From Trichocoleus sp. FACHB-40 (GTDB lineage Bacteria; Cyanobacteriota; Cyanobacteriia; Cyanobacteriales; FACHB-T130): a DNA stretch of 64,000 bases. Of the stretch, positions 8,401 through 17,049 are shown one piece after another. Below the pieces are notes generated by a model. The model saw only the letters and a program-made list of their open reading frames with translations, was not told the DNA's origin and did no database searches. The stretch's first letter is position 1. Every line of letters starts with the position of its first letter. The translations under genes were made by a program, and so were the position numbers. The stretch lies in assembly GCF_014695915.1 (NCBI RefSeq), contig NZ_JACJPF010000052.1:62001-126000 (forward strand), read 5' to 3'.

Positions 8401-8940
8401 ATGTCCCTACCACTTCTTTATTGGCTACTTGTTGCTGTCATGGTTGTTGGCATTGTCGGCGCAGTGGTTCCCGGCATTCCCGGAACCAGCTTGATTTTAA
8501 TTGCCATTCTAATCTGGGGAGCCATTCAAGGTTTTAGTACTGTGGCTGTGCCGCTGGGCGTTACTATCGTGGTGTTAATCCTGGGCATTGGCATTGATTT
8601 CTTCGCTAGCTATTTGGGGGCGCAGCGAGCTGGCGCTAGCAAGTGGGGGCAAATTGGTGCCATTGTCGGTTTGGTGGTCGGTTTTTTGGGATTATTGCCC
8701 GCTTTCCTGGTCGCAGGGCCATTGGTGGGGATTCTGGTTGGGCCATTACTGGGGGCAATTATTGGGGAATTTCTCTATCGCCGCGACTTGGAACTAGAGC
8801 CTAGATTTAAGCTTTCGCTGAAAGCTGGTGTGGGCATTGTGGTAGGTTCGCTGATTGGGAATGTGATTCAGGGATTGTTAGCGATCGCCACAGTTGTCGT
8901 TTTCCTCTTCACAACTTGGCCTTTTGCTGCTGGAGCATAA
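8401..8940 (+). CDS. DUF456 family membrane protein
   Basis: The 179-aa protein is almost entirely hydrophobic and glycine-rich, with about five membrane segments. The family hallmark is two Gly/Pro-rich repeats: GAVVPGIPGTSLI near the N-terminus and VGFLGLLPAFLVAGPLVGI in the middle. A FLYRR loop follows GAIIGE. The function of DUF456 proteins is unknown. It starts 69 bases after the CCB-type gene and may share its transcript. Confidence 0.75.
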   Translation: MSLPLLYWLLVAVMVVGIVGAVVPGIPGTSLILIAILIWGAIQGFSTVAVPLGVTIVVLILGIGIDFFASYLGAQRAGASKWGQIGAIVGLVVGFLGLLPAFLVAGPLVGILVGPLLGAIIGEFLYRRDLELEPRFKLSLKAGVGIVVGSLIGNVIQGLLAIATVVVFLFTTWPFAAGA

Positions 8941-9058
8941 TAAATTTAGTAATGTATGTCTTTAGGGCAATCTTAATAGTTTTCCCAGATTTTTGGCTGC
9001 ATCGTCATCGTAAAAGACGTTATACTGTTACGGTTATTTGTGCATAATTGGTTACTGA

Positions 9059-10162
9059 ATGCAGTCAAAAGTCACTTTCTCAAAAGCAGTTGGATTCAGA
9101 AAAGAACTCAATCGAAGAGTTGAAGCTTATTTTGAATCGGAAAGTATTAAACAGCGAGATAATTTCGCCATGTATTTCAAAGGCGTAATTTGCCTAACAT
9201 GGATGATTTCCACTTGGGCATTTATTATCTTCGTACCTAGCGATTCATGGATTAAACTCCTTGGATGTGTAGTTCTTGGAATTTCAATGGCGGCAATCGC
9301 CTTTAATATTGGGCATGATGCTAATCACGGTGGTTACTCGAATAACCAAAATGTTAATAAGATACTCAGTTTAGCTACCGATTTATTAGGAGTCTCCAGT
9401 TATTTATGGAGATATCGTCATAATGTTCTTCATCATACTTATACAAATATAGTTGATCATGATGTGGACATAGATGGTGAAGGCTTGGTGAGAATGTCTC
9501 CCGAACAGGAGTATCGATGGTTTCACCGCTTTCAGCAGTTTTACATTTGGATACTATACGGGTTTGTACCTCTTCATGGATTTATCTATGATTTCTATGT
9601 TCTGCTAATCAAGCGCAACTACATTAATCATGGAATCCCTACACCGAAAAAGAGCGATTTAATAACGTTTTTTAGCTTTAAAGCTTTTTGGGTAGCCTAT
9701 GTTATAGGTGTACCTTTAATGTTGGGATATTCGCCAATCGAAGTAATTTTGGGTGTTGTTACAACTTACATGACGGTTGGTGTAATTATGGGTTTTGTAT
9801 TTATACTTGCCCATGTAGTAGACACAGCAGATTTCTTAACACCATCTCCTGAGACAGGAAGAATAGATGATGAGTGGGCGATTTGCCAAGTACGCACCAC
9901 AGTAGATTTTGCCCCAAAGAATCAGGTTTTAAACTGGTATCTCGGCGGTTTAAACTTTCAAGTTGTTCATCATCTTTTTCCCCATATCTGCCATATTCAT
10001 TACCCGAAACTAGCAGAAATTGTCGAAGAAGTATGCGGTGAATTTGGAATTGAATATAAGGTTCATGAAACATTAGCCGAAGCGATCGCTTCCAATTACC
10101 GTTGGTTGAAGGCAATGGGAACTCCGCCTAAAATGGCTGAGGCCACCAGTGGGGTGAGTTAA
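9059..10162 (+). CDS. Membrane fatty acid desaturase (delta-6/acyl-lipid type)
   Basis: The 367-aa protein has the three histidine boxes of membrane di-iron desaturases: HDANH (about residue 89), HNVLHH (about 122) and QVVHHLFPHICHIHYPK near 306. The Gln in place of the first His of the third box is typical of delta-6 front-end desaturases and of the linoleoyl-CoA desaturase group. There is no N-terminal cytochrome b5 domain, as in cyanobacterial DesD. The exact regiospecificity cannot be read from the sequence. Hydrophobic pairs at residues 35-85 and 205-260 give the usual four membrane spans. Confidence 0.85.
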   Translation: MQSKVTFSKAVGFRKELNRRVEAYFESESIKQRDNFAMYFKGVICLTWMISTWAFIIFVPSDSWIKLLGCVVLGISMAAIAFNIGHDANHGGYSNNQNVNKILSLATDLLGVSSYLWRYRHNVLHHTYTNIVDHDVDIDGEGLVRMSPEQEYRWFHRFQQFYIWILYGFVPLHGFIYDFYVLLIKRNYINHGIPTPKKSDLITFFSFKAFWVAYVIGVPLMLGYSPIEVILGVVTTYMTVGVIMGFVFILAHVVDTADFLTPSPETGRIDDEWAICQVRTTVDFAPKNQVLNWYLGGLNFQVVHHLFPHICHIHYPKLAEIVEEVCGEFGIEYKVHETLAEAIASNYRWLKAMGTPPKMAEATSGVS

Positions 10163-10240
10163 GGTTGGATGTAGGACGATCGCTTTACCTATAGCGTTTC
10201 TCAGTTAGGTGGAATGTATCGCGGTTCTGACATTTTGTTA

Positions 10241-10279
10241 CATTGGTAGGGACATGGCATTGCCATGTCCCTACCAATG
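10241..10279. repeat. Perfect 39-base palindrome (hairpin)
   Basis: A 19-base arm (10241-10259, starting CATTGGTAGGGACATGGCA) is followed by one T and the exact reverse complement (10261-10279). It lies between the desaturase and the convergent rfbB gene. Such elements can serve as a bidirectional terminator or be a small dispersed palindrome. No T-run follows. Copy number elsewhere cannot be judged from this window. Confidence 0.7.
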
Positions 10280-10410
10280 TATAGCGCCCAACCCTTGAAT
10301 TGCTATAGTTACTTCCAGCTCCGAAATTAGTAAATTTGTAGATTAAGTTTAGCCTACTCAATCTCGTTAATCTAATACTTATCTTTAACAGAGAAATTAT
10401 TCCTATAAAC

Positions 10411-11610
10411 CTATAATACGTAAACTTGGTGATAGTATTCCTGATATTCTTCAGACAGCAACGGTTCCCACCAATCGCGGCGAGTGAGATACCATTGAAC
10501 GGTGCGACGCAAACCAGCTTCAAGAGTTACAGAAGGTGTCCAACCTAACTGAATTTTTAGTTTAGTGCTATCAATTGCATAACGCCTGTCATGTCCTAGT
10601 CTATCCTTAACAAAAGTAATCAAATTGCTAGAGGGACGCACTGGTAAATCGGCAGCTAATTCATCCATTAGCTGACATAACATCTTAACTAAGTCGATAT
10701 TTTTAACTTCGTTATTGCCACCAATGTTGTAAGTTTCGCCTATTTCTCCGCGATGAATTATGATATCCAAAGCTTGACAATGATCGTCTACAAAAAGCCA
10801 ATCCCGCAGATTCTGCCCATCTCCATAAATAGGTAATTCTTTCCCCATTAAGATGTTGATGCACATCAAGGGAATGAGTTTTTCTGGAAACTGATAAGCA
10901 CCGTAATTGTTAGAGCAATTTGTGATGATGGTTGGTAGTTTGTAGGTGTGATAATAGGCGCGGACTAAGTGATCGCTTCCTGCTTTGGACGCTGAGTAAG
11001 GACTGTTAGGGGCGTAGGGCGTGGTTTCTGTAAAAGGCGGATCTTCGGGCGCGAGGCTTCCGTAGACTTCATCGGTGGAAATGTGGAGGAAAATCCCCCT
11101 CTGCCCGTTTGGATAAGCCAAATCGAACGATTTAGAATTCTCTTGTAGGGAACGGGGAATAAGCTCCTCTCCTTGTTGGAGTGAGGTTGGGGAGCCAGCG
11201 CCTTGCGGGGGTTCCCCCCGTTGTGGCGGCTGGCGGGGAGACGTTAACCGATGGTGGCGGAAGGCTTCTAATAAAGTGAAAGTGCCAACTACATTGGTTT
11301 GAACAAATGCACCTGGGCCTAGAATAGACCTGTCAACGTGAGATTCAGCGGCAAAATGGGCTATTGTGTCGATATTTTCTTCTTGTAGTAGAGTATCAAC
11401 GAGAGCGCGATCGCATATATCTCCCTGAACAAACCGAAAATTTTTTCCTCCCTCCAAAGCCAAATTACCCAGATTCCCCGCATAAGTAAGCGCATCCAGA
11501 ACCACCACGCGATCGCTTGGGTAAGCATTACACCAATAATGCACAAAATTGGAGCCAATAAAACCTGCCCCACCAGTCACTAATAAGCTGCGATGGTTTT
11601 TTACAGGCAT
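10411..11610 (-). CDS. rfbB: dTDP-glucose 4,6-dehydratase
   Basis: The enzyme converts dTDP-glucose to dTDP-4-keto-6-deoxyglucose for rhamnose and related sugars. It shows the NAD-binding GGAGFIG (residues 13-19), STDEVYG (178-184) and the YSASK catalytic pair about 25 residues later. At 399 aa it is some 40 residues longer than usual. The extra length is an in-frame insertion at about residues 122-160 (11131-11247) that is rich in Pro, Gly and Gln (for example QPPQRGEPPQGAGSP). At the DNA level this looks like a short mobile repeat, not a domain. It is a single gene, divergent from the acyltransferase at 11681. Confidence 0.92.
   Translation of the reverse strand: MPVKNHRSLLVTGGAGFIGSNFVHYWCNAYPSDRVVVLDALTYAGNLGNLALEGGKNFRFVQGDICDRALVDTLLQEENIDTIAHFAAESHVDRSILGPGAFVQTNVVGTFTLLEAFRHHRLTSPRQPPQRGEPPQGAGSPTSLQQGEELIPRSLQENSKSFDLAYPNGQRGIFLHISTDEVYGSLAPEDPPFTETTPYAPNSPYSASKAGSDHLVRAYYHTYKLPTIITNCSNNYGAYQFPEKLIPLMCINILMGKELPIYGDGQNLRDWLFVDDHCQALDIIIHRGEIGETYNIGGNNEVKNIDLVKMLCQLMDELAADLPVRPSSNLITFVKDRLGHDRRYAIDSTKLKIQLGWTPSVTLEAGLRRTVQWYLTRRDWWEPLLSEEYQEYYHQVYVL
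11131..11247 (-). repeat. In-frame repeat-like insertion within rfbB
   Basis: This GC-rich, partly palindromic stretch (GGTTGGGGAGCCAGCGCC; CCCCCCGTTGTGGCGGCTGG) adds about 39 codons without a frameshift. It sits in a loop between the EAFR helix and the strand before STDEVYG. Its composition differs from the rest of the gene. It resembles intergenic palindromic repeats that spread in cyanobacterial genomes; the family is not identified. Confidence 0.5.
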
Positions 11611-11680
11611 AATTACTTTTAAATACTGATTATTTCAATTTAGTATAATTGCCAAATTTGACATTTTTACTCAGAGCTTT

Positions 11681-12265
11681 ATGACCTATTACGAGTATTT
11701 ATCACCTTCGTCAGAATGGTTAGCACCAAAAATCGATGATAGTCGAATTACAGTTGGCGATCATACTTATGCCAGCAGTCGGATTAAATTTGCCTTGTGG
11801 AACCCCGAAGAAAAAATTCAGATTGGCAAGTTTTGCTCTTTTGCTAAAGATGTGATAATTTTCGGGGGAGGAGAGCATTTTATCTCCAGAGCTACAACAT
11901 ACCCCCTGCAATGGTTTTTATCTGAAACTAAATCTTATGACCGCAATTTAGACGGAACAACTAAAGGCATCACAGTCATTGAAAATGATGTTTGGATTGG
12001 CTACGAAGCAACAATCATGTCAGGGGTCAAAATCGGTAATGGCGCAGTCATAGGAGCAAAAGCAGTTGTAGCCAAAGATATTCCTGATTATGCGATCGCA
12101 ATTGGCAACCCAGCCAAAGTTATCCGTTATCGATTCAAACCCGAAACTATAGCGCGTCTCTTAGCATTACGATGGTGGGACTGGGATATTCAGAAGATAA
12201 CAGCCAACATGGATTTACTTTACACAAATCCCGACAACTGGCCCCAAGACCTTCACTTCCTCTAA
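11681..12265 (+). CDS. CatB-type xenobiotic/sugar O-acetyltransferase (left-handed beta helix)
   Basis: The 194-aa protein has hexapeptide-repeat coils: ITVGDHTYAS, IQIGKFCSFAKDVIIFGG, then ITVIENDVWIGYEATIMSGVKIGNGAVIGAKAVVAKDIPDYAIAIGNPAKV (given here in its conserved blocks only: NDVWIGYEATIMSGV, GNGAVIGAKAVVAKD, YAIAIGNPAKV). A catalytic His is likely in GGEHFI. The family moves acetyl from acetyl-CoA to a hydroxyl or amino sugar. Its position next to rfbB and an HldE-like kinase suggests a cell-surface sugar, but the substrate is not known. Confidence 0.8.
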   Translation: MTYYEYLSPSSEWLAPKIDDSRITVGDHTYASSRIKFALWNPEEKIQIGKFCSFAKDVIIFGGGEHFISRATTYPLQWFLSETKSYDRNLDGTTKGITVIENDVWIGYEATIMSGVKIGNGAVIGAKAVVAKDIPDYAIAIGNPAKVIRYRFKPETIARLLALRWWDWDIQKITANMDLLYTNPDNWPQDLHFL

Positions 12266-12317
12266 ACCCCAGCCAAACCCACCAACCCCTCTCTAAACTC
12301 CTCCCTCTCTTGTTGGT

Positions 12318-13343
12318 TTACTCCTCCTCCAACAACCCCAACAAAGCCGCCTTCATCTCCTCCGGGCTTGTCGTCGCCGTCCCAAACTGACGCACCACAA
12401 TACTCGCCGCCAAATTTCCCAACACCGCCGCCTCCCAAAAAGAGGCCCCACAAACTAAACCCAACGTCAGCGCCGCCACCACCGTATCGCCAGCACCAGT
12501 AACATCAAATACATCGGTACGGTTAAAAGCGGGTATGTGCTGCTGTGTTCCATCACGGTCAAAAAGGCTCATTCCCTCCTCACCGCGAGTAATCAGCATT
12601 TGCTTCGCCTGCGTCAAGTTAAGGAGGTCGCGCCCTGCTTGGGTGACGGCTGTGGGAGAAGCGATCGCATATCCCACAGCCTGCTCAGCCTCCGGCAAAT
12701 TCGGTGTAAACAGCGTTGCCCCTTGGTATCTTTGGAGACTTACTTGGGCATCCACAATCGTTTGCTGATGAGACAACGCCGCCTCAATTACAGGCTGGGT
12801 AAACACGCCATCCCCATAATCCGAGCAAACCACAGCATCCACCGTTTCCAGTTGTTGCCGAATATACTCAGCAAGCTGGATCTGTAAATCTGGATCAGGT
12901 AACTCATCGGATTTCCGGTCAACTCTTACAATCTGTTGAGTCACCGACTGTCGCGCATGGCCAGAAATCCGCGTTTTAGTTACCGTTGGACGCGGGGGAT
13001 CGAGTAACATTCCACTCGTATCAATTCCAGCCGTTTCAAAAATCCGACGTAGCGCCTGTCCTTGGTCATCCTTCCCCACCAGTCCAGCCACCTTCACCTG
13101 CGCCCCTAGCTTCGCCAAATTATAGACAGCATTGGCTCCACCTCCAGGCACTTGCCGGGTGTTTTCGTGGCGGAGAATTAATACTGGGGCTTCTCTGGAA
13201 ATTCTTTCTACCTGTCCGGTAAGAAATTCATCCAAAGTTAAATCACCAACTACCAGCACTCGCGCCTGGGTAAATTGATCCAACAAATCGAACAATCGCT
13301 TAGCTGAAGACTTCAGCTGAGGCATAAATGAAGCATCCACCAT
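12318..13343 (-). CDS. PfkB-family carbohydrate kinase, HldE/RfaE N-domain type
   Basis: The 341-aa protein resembles D-glycero-beta-D-manno-heptose-7-phosphate kinase. It shows VLVVGDLTLDEFLTG at the start, PGGGANAVYNLAKLGAQV for the substrate site and the PfkB signature DVTGAGDTVVAALTLGL near residue 275. It has only the kinase domain, not the adenylyltransferase domain of a full HldE. The function would be phosphorylation of a heptose or related sugar for surface polysaccharide. Its 3' end lies 52 bases from the convergent acyltransferase gene. Confidence 0.85.
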   Translation of the reverse strand: MVDASFMPQLKSSAKRLFDLLDQFTQARVLVVGDLTLDEFLTGQVERISREAPVLILRHENTRQVPGGGANAVYNLAKLGAQVKVAGLVGKDDQGQALRRIFETAGIDTSGMLLDPPRPTVTKTRISGHARQSVTQQIVRVDRKSDELPDPDLQIQLAEYIRQQLETVDAVVCSDYGDGVFTQPVIEAALSHQQTIVDAQVSLQRYQGATLFTPNLPEAEQAVGYAIASPTAVTQAGRDLLNLTQAKQMLITRGEEGMSLFDRDGTQQHIPAFNRTDVFDVTGAGDTVVAALTLGLVCGASFWEAAVLGNLAASIVVRQFGTATTSPEEMKAALLGLLEEE

Positions 13344-13418
13344 AGAGGAAGTTGCAAAAGTTCAAGAGTTTATTATGCTGTATGTCGCTCTTAAATAAAT
13401 GCTTAACCCCTGATTCTT

Positions 13419-15083
13419 TTAATTCTCCGTTGGAGTTGGCGATTCTTCCGGTTTAAACGACTCTTCCGGTTTGGGAGAAGCTTCCGGTTTGGGAGAAGCT
13501 TCTGGTTTAAACGACTCTTCCGGTTTGGGAGAAGCTTCCGGTTTAGTAGAAGTTTCCGGTTTGGGAGAAGCTTCTGGTTTAGTAGAAGTTTCCGGTTTGG
13601 GAGAAGCTTCTGGTTTGGGAGAAGCTTCTGGTTTAAACGACTCTTCCGGTTTGGGAGAAGCTTCCGGTTTAGTAGAAGTTTCTGGCTTGGGAGAAGCTTC
13701 CGGTTTAGTAGAACTTTCCGGTTTGCGCGACTCGTTGGGTCTGCTTAACTCTTCAGGTTTGGCTTCGGTTTCTCGTTTGGTAGAAGTTTCTGGTTTAGTA
13801 GAAGTTTCCGGTTTTGGAGAAGCTTGCGGTTTTGACGATTCTGGAGTTCGTGTAGAAGTGCGATCGCGTGGTACAGAACTCACCTGGGGACAACTTTCCT
13901 TGTTGTAGTCAAACTTCACACCCACCATGTAAGCTTGTTCTTCACCCGTTGGTTGAAATTTATAGTTCTTAACAACCTCCTGGGCTTTTTTATTCAAGAT
14001 GCGATCGCCCGAACTCTGAAGCAGATCCGGCTGTCCGATTGGGTTTCCATTAGCATCCGCCAAAGCTGCAACCTTAGCAGTGCCTTCGCGCTGCATGAAG
14101 CAGGCATCTTTAGGATAGGTAGCAACGATTGTCATCTCTTGCCATGCACGTTTTCCCCGTTCTGTCAACCAGCGACCAGCTTTTATTTTTCCGTCATTAT
14201 CACTGGAGCTGATTTCATCTTCTTTAAAATCTTGTCGTAGCAGTCGTTGATCTGCCAGCAGTTGCGGCACCCGCGCCTGCGCTAGCTCTTGCGGGGATGT
14301 CCGTTGTTCAGGAGTAGCAGAAGGTTGTGGTTCAGTAGTAGTAGAAGATGGTGGTTGGGGATTAGCAGAAAATTGTGGTTCAGTAGTCGCAGAACGTTGT
14401 TCGGGATTAGGAGAAAACTGTGGTTGGGGATTAGGAGAAAATTGTGGTTCGGGATTAGGAGAAGATTGTGCCTCAGTAGTAGTAGAAGGTTGTGGCTGGG
14501 AAAAAGGAGGTGGCGGCGGAAGGTTGGAAGGGTCGAACTTGTCAGACTGGACACCAGAGGGCAACCTTTCAGACTGACGAATGCGATCGCGCCAGTCAAA
14601 CTTCCGGGGATCTGGCGGTGTATAACGAGGTACAGCCGAGGGAGCCGCTGAGATTTTGAAAGAATCCCCCTTTGTCCTTATCTGAGGCGGTGCGCCCGGT
14701 ATCCGCAAAATATCAGACGGGATTGTTATACTAGGCGGCGGCAAAGCGTCAGCCAGTGATGGATAATTGTTGGGAATATTAGGGATAGGCGGCAGCGCGT
14801 CAGACGACGGCGGCGGCAAAGGCGGGAACATCCCGGTTGGGTTAGGAAGAGGCAGCGCTACAGGCGGCGGTGCCAGTTGCGGGATACGGCTTTGTTCTGC
14901 CGGAGTTAACTGCACTACTTTGACAGTTCCTCGCGGCTTCTGCTCCTCCGGCTTAGACGATGCAGATAAACTGGGCAGAGTGTATGCCAATAGTCCGTGA
15001 AGGCCCACGGAAGCCAAGGCGGCAATCACAGGCGGTTGAGAAACCTTTCCAGGCAGGTCTTTAATGAATGATAGATGGGACAT
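13419..15083 (-). CDS. TonB-like energy transducer protein with repeat tail
   Basis: The 554-aa protein has a short N-terminal membrane helix (VIAALASVGLHGLLAYTLP) and a proline-rich periplasmic spacer. A second low-complexity stretch of FSPNPEPQ and TTEPQ units spans about residues 200-265. The TonB C-terminal fold contains GTAKVAALADANGNPIG and KAQEVVKNYKFQPTGEEQAYMV (two blocks, about 330-395). After it comes an unusual tail of about 150 residues made of KPEASP/KPETST/KPEESF six-residue units. TonB proteins usually end with the C-terminal domain, so the tail is odd. It faces the periplasm by topology. The partner ExbB/ExbD genes are not in the window. Confidence 0.75.
   Translation of the reverse strand: MSHLSFIKDLPGKVSQPPVIAALASVGLHGLLAYTLPSLSASSKPEEQKPRGTVKVVQLTPAEQSRIPQLAPPPVALPLPNPTGMFPPLPPPSSDALPPIPNIPNNYPSLADALPPPSITIPSDILRIPGAPPQIRTKGDSFKISAAPSAVPRYTPPDPRKFDWRDRIRQSERLPSGVQSDKFDPSNLPPPPPFSQPQPSTTTEAQSSPNPEPQFSPNPQPQFSPNPEQRSATTEPQFSANPQPPSSTTTEPQPSATPEQRTSPQELAQARVPQLLADQRLLRQDFKEDEISSSDNDGKIKAGRWLTERGKRAWQEMTIVATYPKDACFMQREGTAKVAALADANGNPIGQPDLLQSSGDRILNKKAQEVVKNYKFQPTGEEQAYMVGVKFDYNKESCPQVSSVPRDRTSTRTPESSKPQASPKPETSTKPETSTKRETEAKPEELSRPNESRKPESSTKPEASPKPETSTKPEASPKPEESFKPEASPKPEASPKPETSTKPEASPKPETSTKPEASPKPEESFKPEASPKPEASPKPEESFKPEESPTPTEN
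13438..13850 (-). repeat. 18-base minisatellite encoding KPExSx units
   Basis: The C-terminal coding end of the TonB-like gene consists of about 20 units of 18 bases (for example GGTTTGGGAGAAGCTTCC on the plus strand). Each gives six residues. Variants GTAGAAGTTTCC and AACGACTCTTCC alternate in higher-order blocks. Near-identical neighbouring units indicate recent slippage or unequal recombination, so length polymorphism is expected. Confidence 0.85.
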
Positions 15084-15315
15084 AGCAGGTTTTTTTTACA
15101 CTCCTCAGCGATGGGATAGGCTGGGAATCAGGTCAAATGATTCGCGCTTATATAGCAGGCGATCGCGCTCTTAAAGATGCACACGCTTTTTATATTAGTT
15201 TCAGATTTTGAATTTGAATCTCAATGTTTAAAGTCCAGGGTACCTGAAATCTTAATTTTATTTTCCGGCTCTATAGGGAAGACCGCCGCCAATGCTCAGA
15301 AGTTGCCAGCTGCCT

Positions 15316-16035
15316 TCAATTAGGTGATTTAGTGACTTGGACAATTAATACCGAAAAGTAGGGTAACTTCAAATTAGGGCGAAGTCTTAACCCCGCATAA
15401 ACCACCTGATCTGGTAATGTTGCTCGTTCCACCACATAAGCTTGCTCCAGCAAATCGCGCTGCTGCAACACTTTCCAAACCTGTTCGTAAACCGAACTCA
15501 CCTTCATCAGCACCACCACATCTGCCCAATCCAGCACCGCTTCCAATTCTCCTACAGTGTAGAGCGCTGGTAACACAACTAAGCGTTGAGCGCGAATCGT
15601 CAAAGGAATGCCCAAAACTGCCGCTGCCGCCATTGGCGAACAAATTCCCGGAATAGTCTGTACCACGACTTTCGGATGCAGTTGTTGCAGCGCCTGCGCC
15701 AAATAGGTAAACGTACTGTAGAAACTCACATCGCCTTCCGAGACAAAGGCGACATCTTGACCTAATTCTAAATATTGCCAAACTCGTTCGGCAGCTGCTT
15801 GCCAAGCCTGGGTCAAAATGTCATTATCCTGCACGTAAGGAAAACTCAAAGCCAGCTGCACTTGGCTGGAATTGAGCCATTGTGCCACCATCTGCTGAGC
15901 CATTCCTGGCTTACCTTGTACGCCTGCGGGAAAAGCAACTATCGGCACTCGTTTCAGAATACCGAGTCCTTTAACAGTAATCAATTCAGGGTCGCCGGGG
16001 CCAACGCCAATACCGTAGAGTATGCCTGGTTGCAC
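15316..16035 (-). CDS. cobI: Precorrin-2 C20-methyltransferase
   Basis: The enzyme methylates C20 of precorrin-2 or cobalt-factor II in B12 synthesis. The SAM-binding motif GIGVGPGDPELITVKG is near the N-terminus and VSEGDVSFYST is in the middle, both typical of CobI/CbiL. I choose GTG 16035 as the start (239 aa). The longer frame to 16122 would run through the divergent hydrolase promoter and start. The spacing to that gene is 30 bases, so both start sites share a very short divergent region. Confidence 0.9.
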   Translation of the reverse strand: MQPGILYGIGVGPGDPELITVKGLGILKRVPIVAFPAGVQGKPGMAQQMVAQWLNSSQVQLALSFPYVQDNDILTQAWQAAAERVWQYLELGQDVAFVSEGDVSFYSTFTYLAQALQQLHPKVVVQTIPGICSPMAAAAVLGIPLTIRAQRLVVLPALYTVGELEAVLDWADVVVLMKVSSVYEQVWKVLQQRDLLEQAYVVERATLPDQVVYAGLRLRPNLKLPYFSVLIVQVTKSPN

Positions 16036-16065
16036 AATAGAATTTACAATCCAAAATTTAACATC

Positions 16066-16764
16066 GTGTTGCCTACAGTCATTTTGCCCGGATATTTGGA
16101 AGGCGCGATCGCCTACCGTCAACTAGAACAATCTTTACAACAGCTGGGTTTTCCCGCCGTCACAGTCCCCTTGCGCGGTCGGGATTGGTTCCCCACCGTG
16201 GGAGGTCGGTCGATGATTCCCATTTTGCGGCAACTCGACCGCACGGTAAAACAAATGTTGCAGCAATACAACGTTTCTCAGATTAACCTAATCGGTCACT
16301 CAGCAGGCGGCTGGATTTCCCGCATATATCTGGGAGAAACACCTTACTCGATTCACAAAGATGTCACCGATGACGCTGGACTTTGGCACGCTCACCCCTA
16401 TGTTGCCACTTTACTAACATTGGGAACGCCTCATATCAGTGGCGAACGCTGGACTAAAAAAAATCTAGATTTTGTCAAAATCAACTATCCGGGAGCCTTT
16501 TACCCAAAGGTGCGCTATGTCTGTGTCGCTGGTAAGTCCATCTACGGTGCAAGGCGTCCAGGTCAGTGGCTAGCATACAGCAGTTATAAATTAACTTGCG
16601 GAGTCGGTAACACCTGGGGAGACGGGATTACCCCGATTGAAGCTGCTCATCTAGAGGGAGCAACCAATCTGGTAATTGAAGGTGTGAAACATTCTCCCAG
16701 AACCCCCGGCATTTGGTACGGTTCCCCAGAGCCTTTCAAGACTTGGGTGCCGTATTTGGCGTGA
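16066..16764 (+). CDS. Alpha/beta hydrolase (lipase class 2-like)
   Basis: The 232-aa protein has the fold core VILPGYLEGAIAYRQLEQSL and the nucleophile elbow GHSAGGW (Ser about residue 86). A second block, LLTLGTPHISGERWT, resembles triacylglycerol lipase and palmitoyl-protein thioesterase relatives. A late His is present in GVKHSPRTPGIWYG. The start at GTG 16066 is my choice. The frame stays open to 15775, but that part overlaps cobI on the other strand and shows no hydrolase features. The substrate is unknown. Confidence 0.75.
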   Translation: MLPTVILPGYLEGAIAYRQLEQSLQQLGFPAVTVPLRGRDWFPTVGGRSMIPILRQLDRTVKQMLQQYNVSQINLIGHSAGGWISRIYLGETPYSIHKDVTDDAGLWHAHPYVATLLTLGTPHISGERWTKKNLDFVKINYPGAFYPKVRYVCVAGKSIYGARRPGQWLAYSSYKLTCGVGNTWGDGITPIEAAHLEGATNLVIEGVKHSPRTPGIWYGSPEPFKTWVPYLA

Positions 16765-17049
16765 TGCCAGTTTTGAGAAAATGGGTTTCTCAAAGATGAA
16801 AGTTGAGAATAATTGTAGTTGGGTTGACGTAGGAAACCTAACATCTGCATGGGTTACGCCATCGCTAACCCATCCTACAAATAATTAATCCCATTTATTG
16901 GGTTGGGTTTCCTTCCAAGGGCCAACCTAAACTTACTCTTGTTCAAACTCTGTCTGAAGATATACGCACTTAGAACAATTACTTCCCTGGATGCCATCGT
17001 TAATATATTACTAAATGTAAAGTTTTAGTTAAGAAAAGTAAATTTAACG
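16765..17049. other. Gene-free spacer with inverted repeat blocks
   Basis: No credible gene. It contains imperfect inverted copies of a GGGTTGGG/CCCAACC type (GTTGGGTTGACG, GGGTTACGCCATCGCTAACCC, ATTGGGTTGGGTTTCC), resembling the small intergenic repeats seen again at 21420-21500. The end of the spacer (about 16990-17049) is AT-rich and likely contains the promoter of the cytochrome b-like gene. Confidence 0.5.

Noticed and set aside
12262-12453. Short minus-strand frame overlapping the sugar kinase end
   Set aside because: Glycine- and glutamate-rich out-of-frame reading of the kinase 3' end and spacer.
13471-13908. Open frame of 145 aa opposite the TonB-like repeat tail
   Set aside because: It is only the antisense reading of the 18-base minisatellite (GLGEASGL units), with no start signal or family features.
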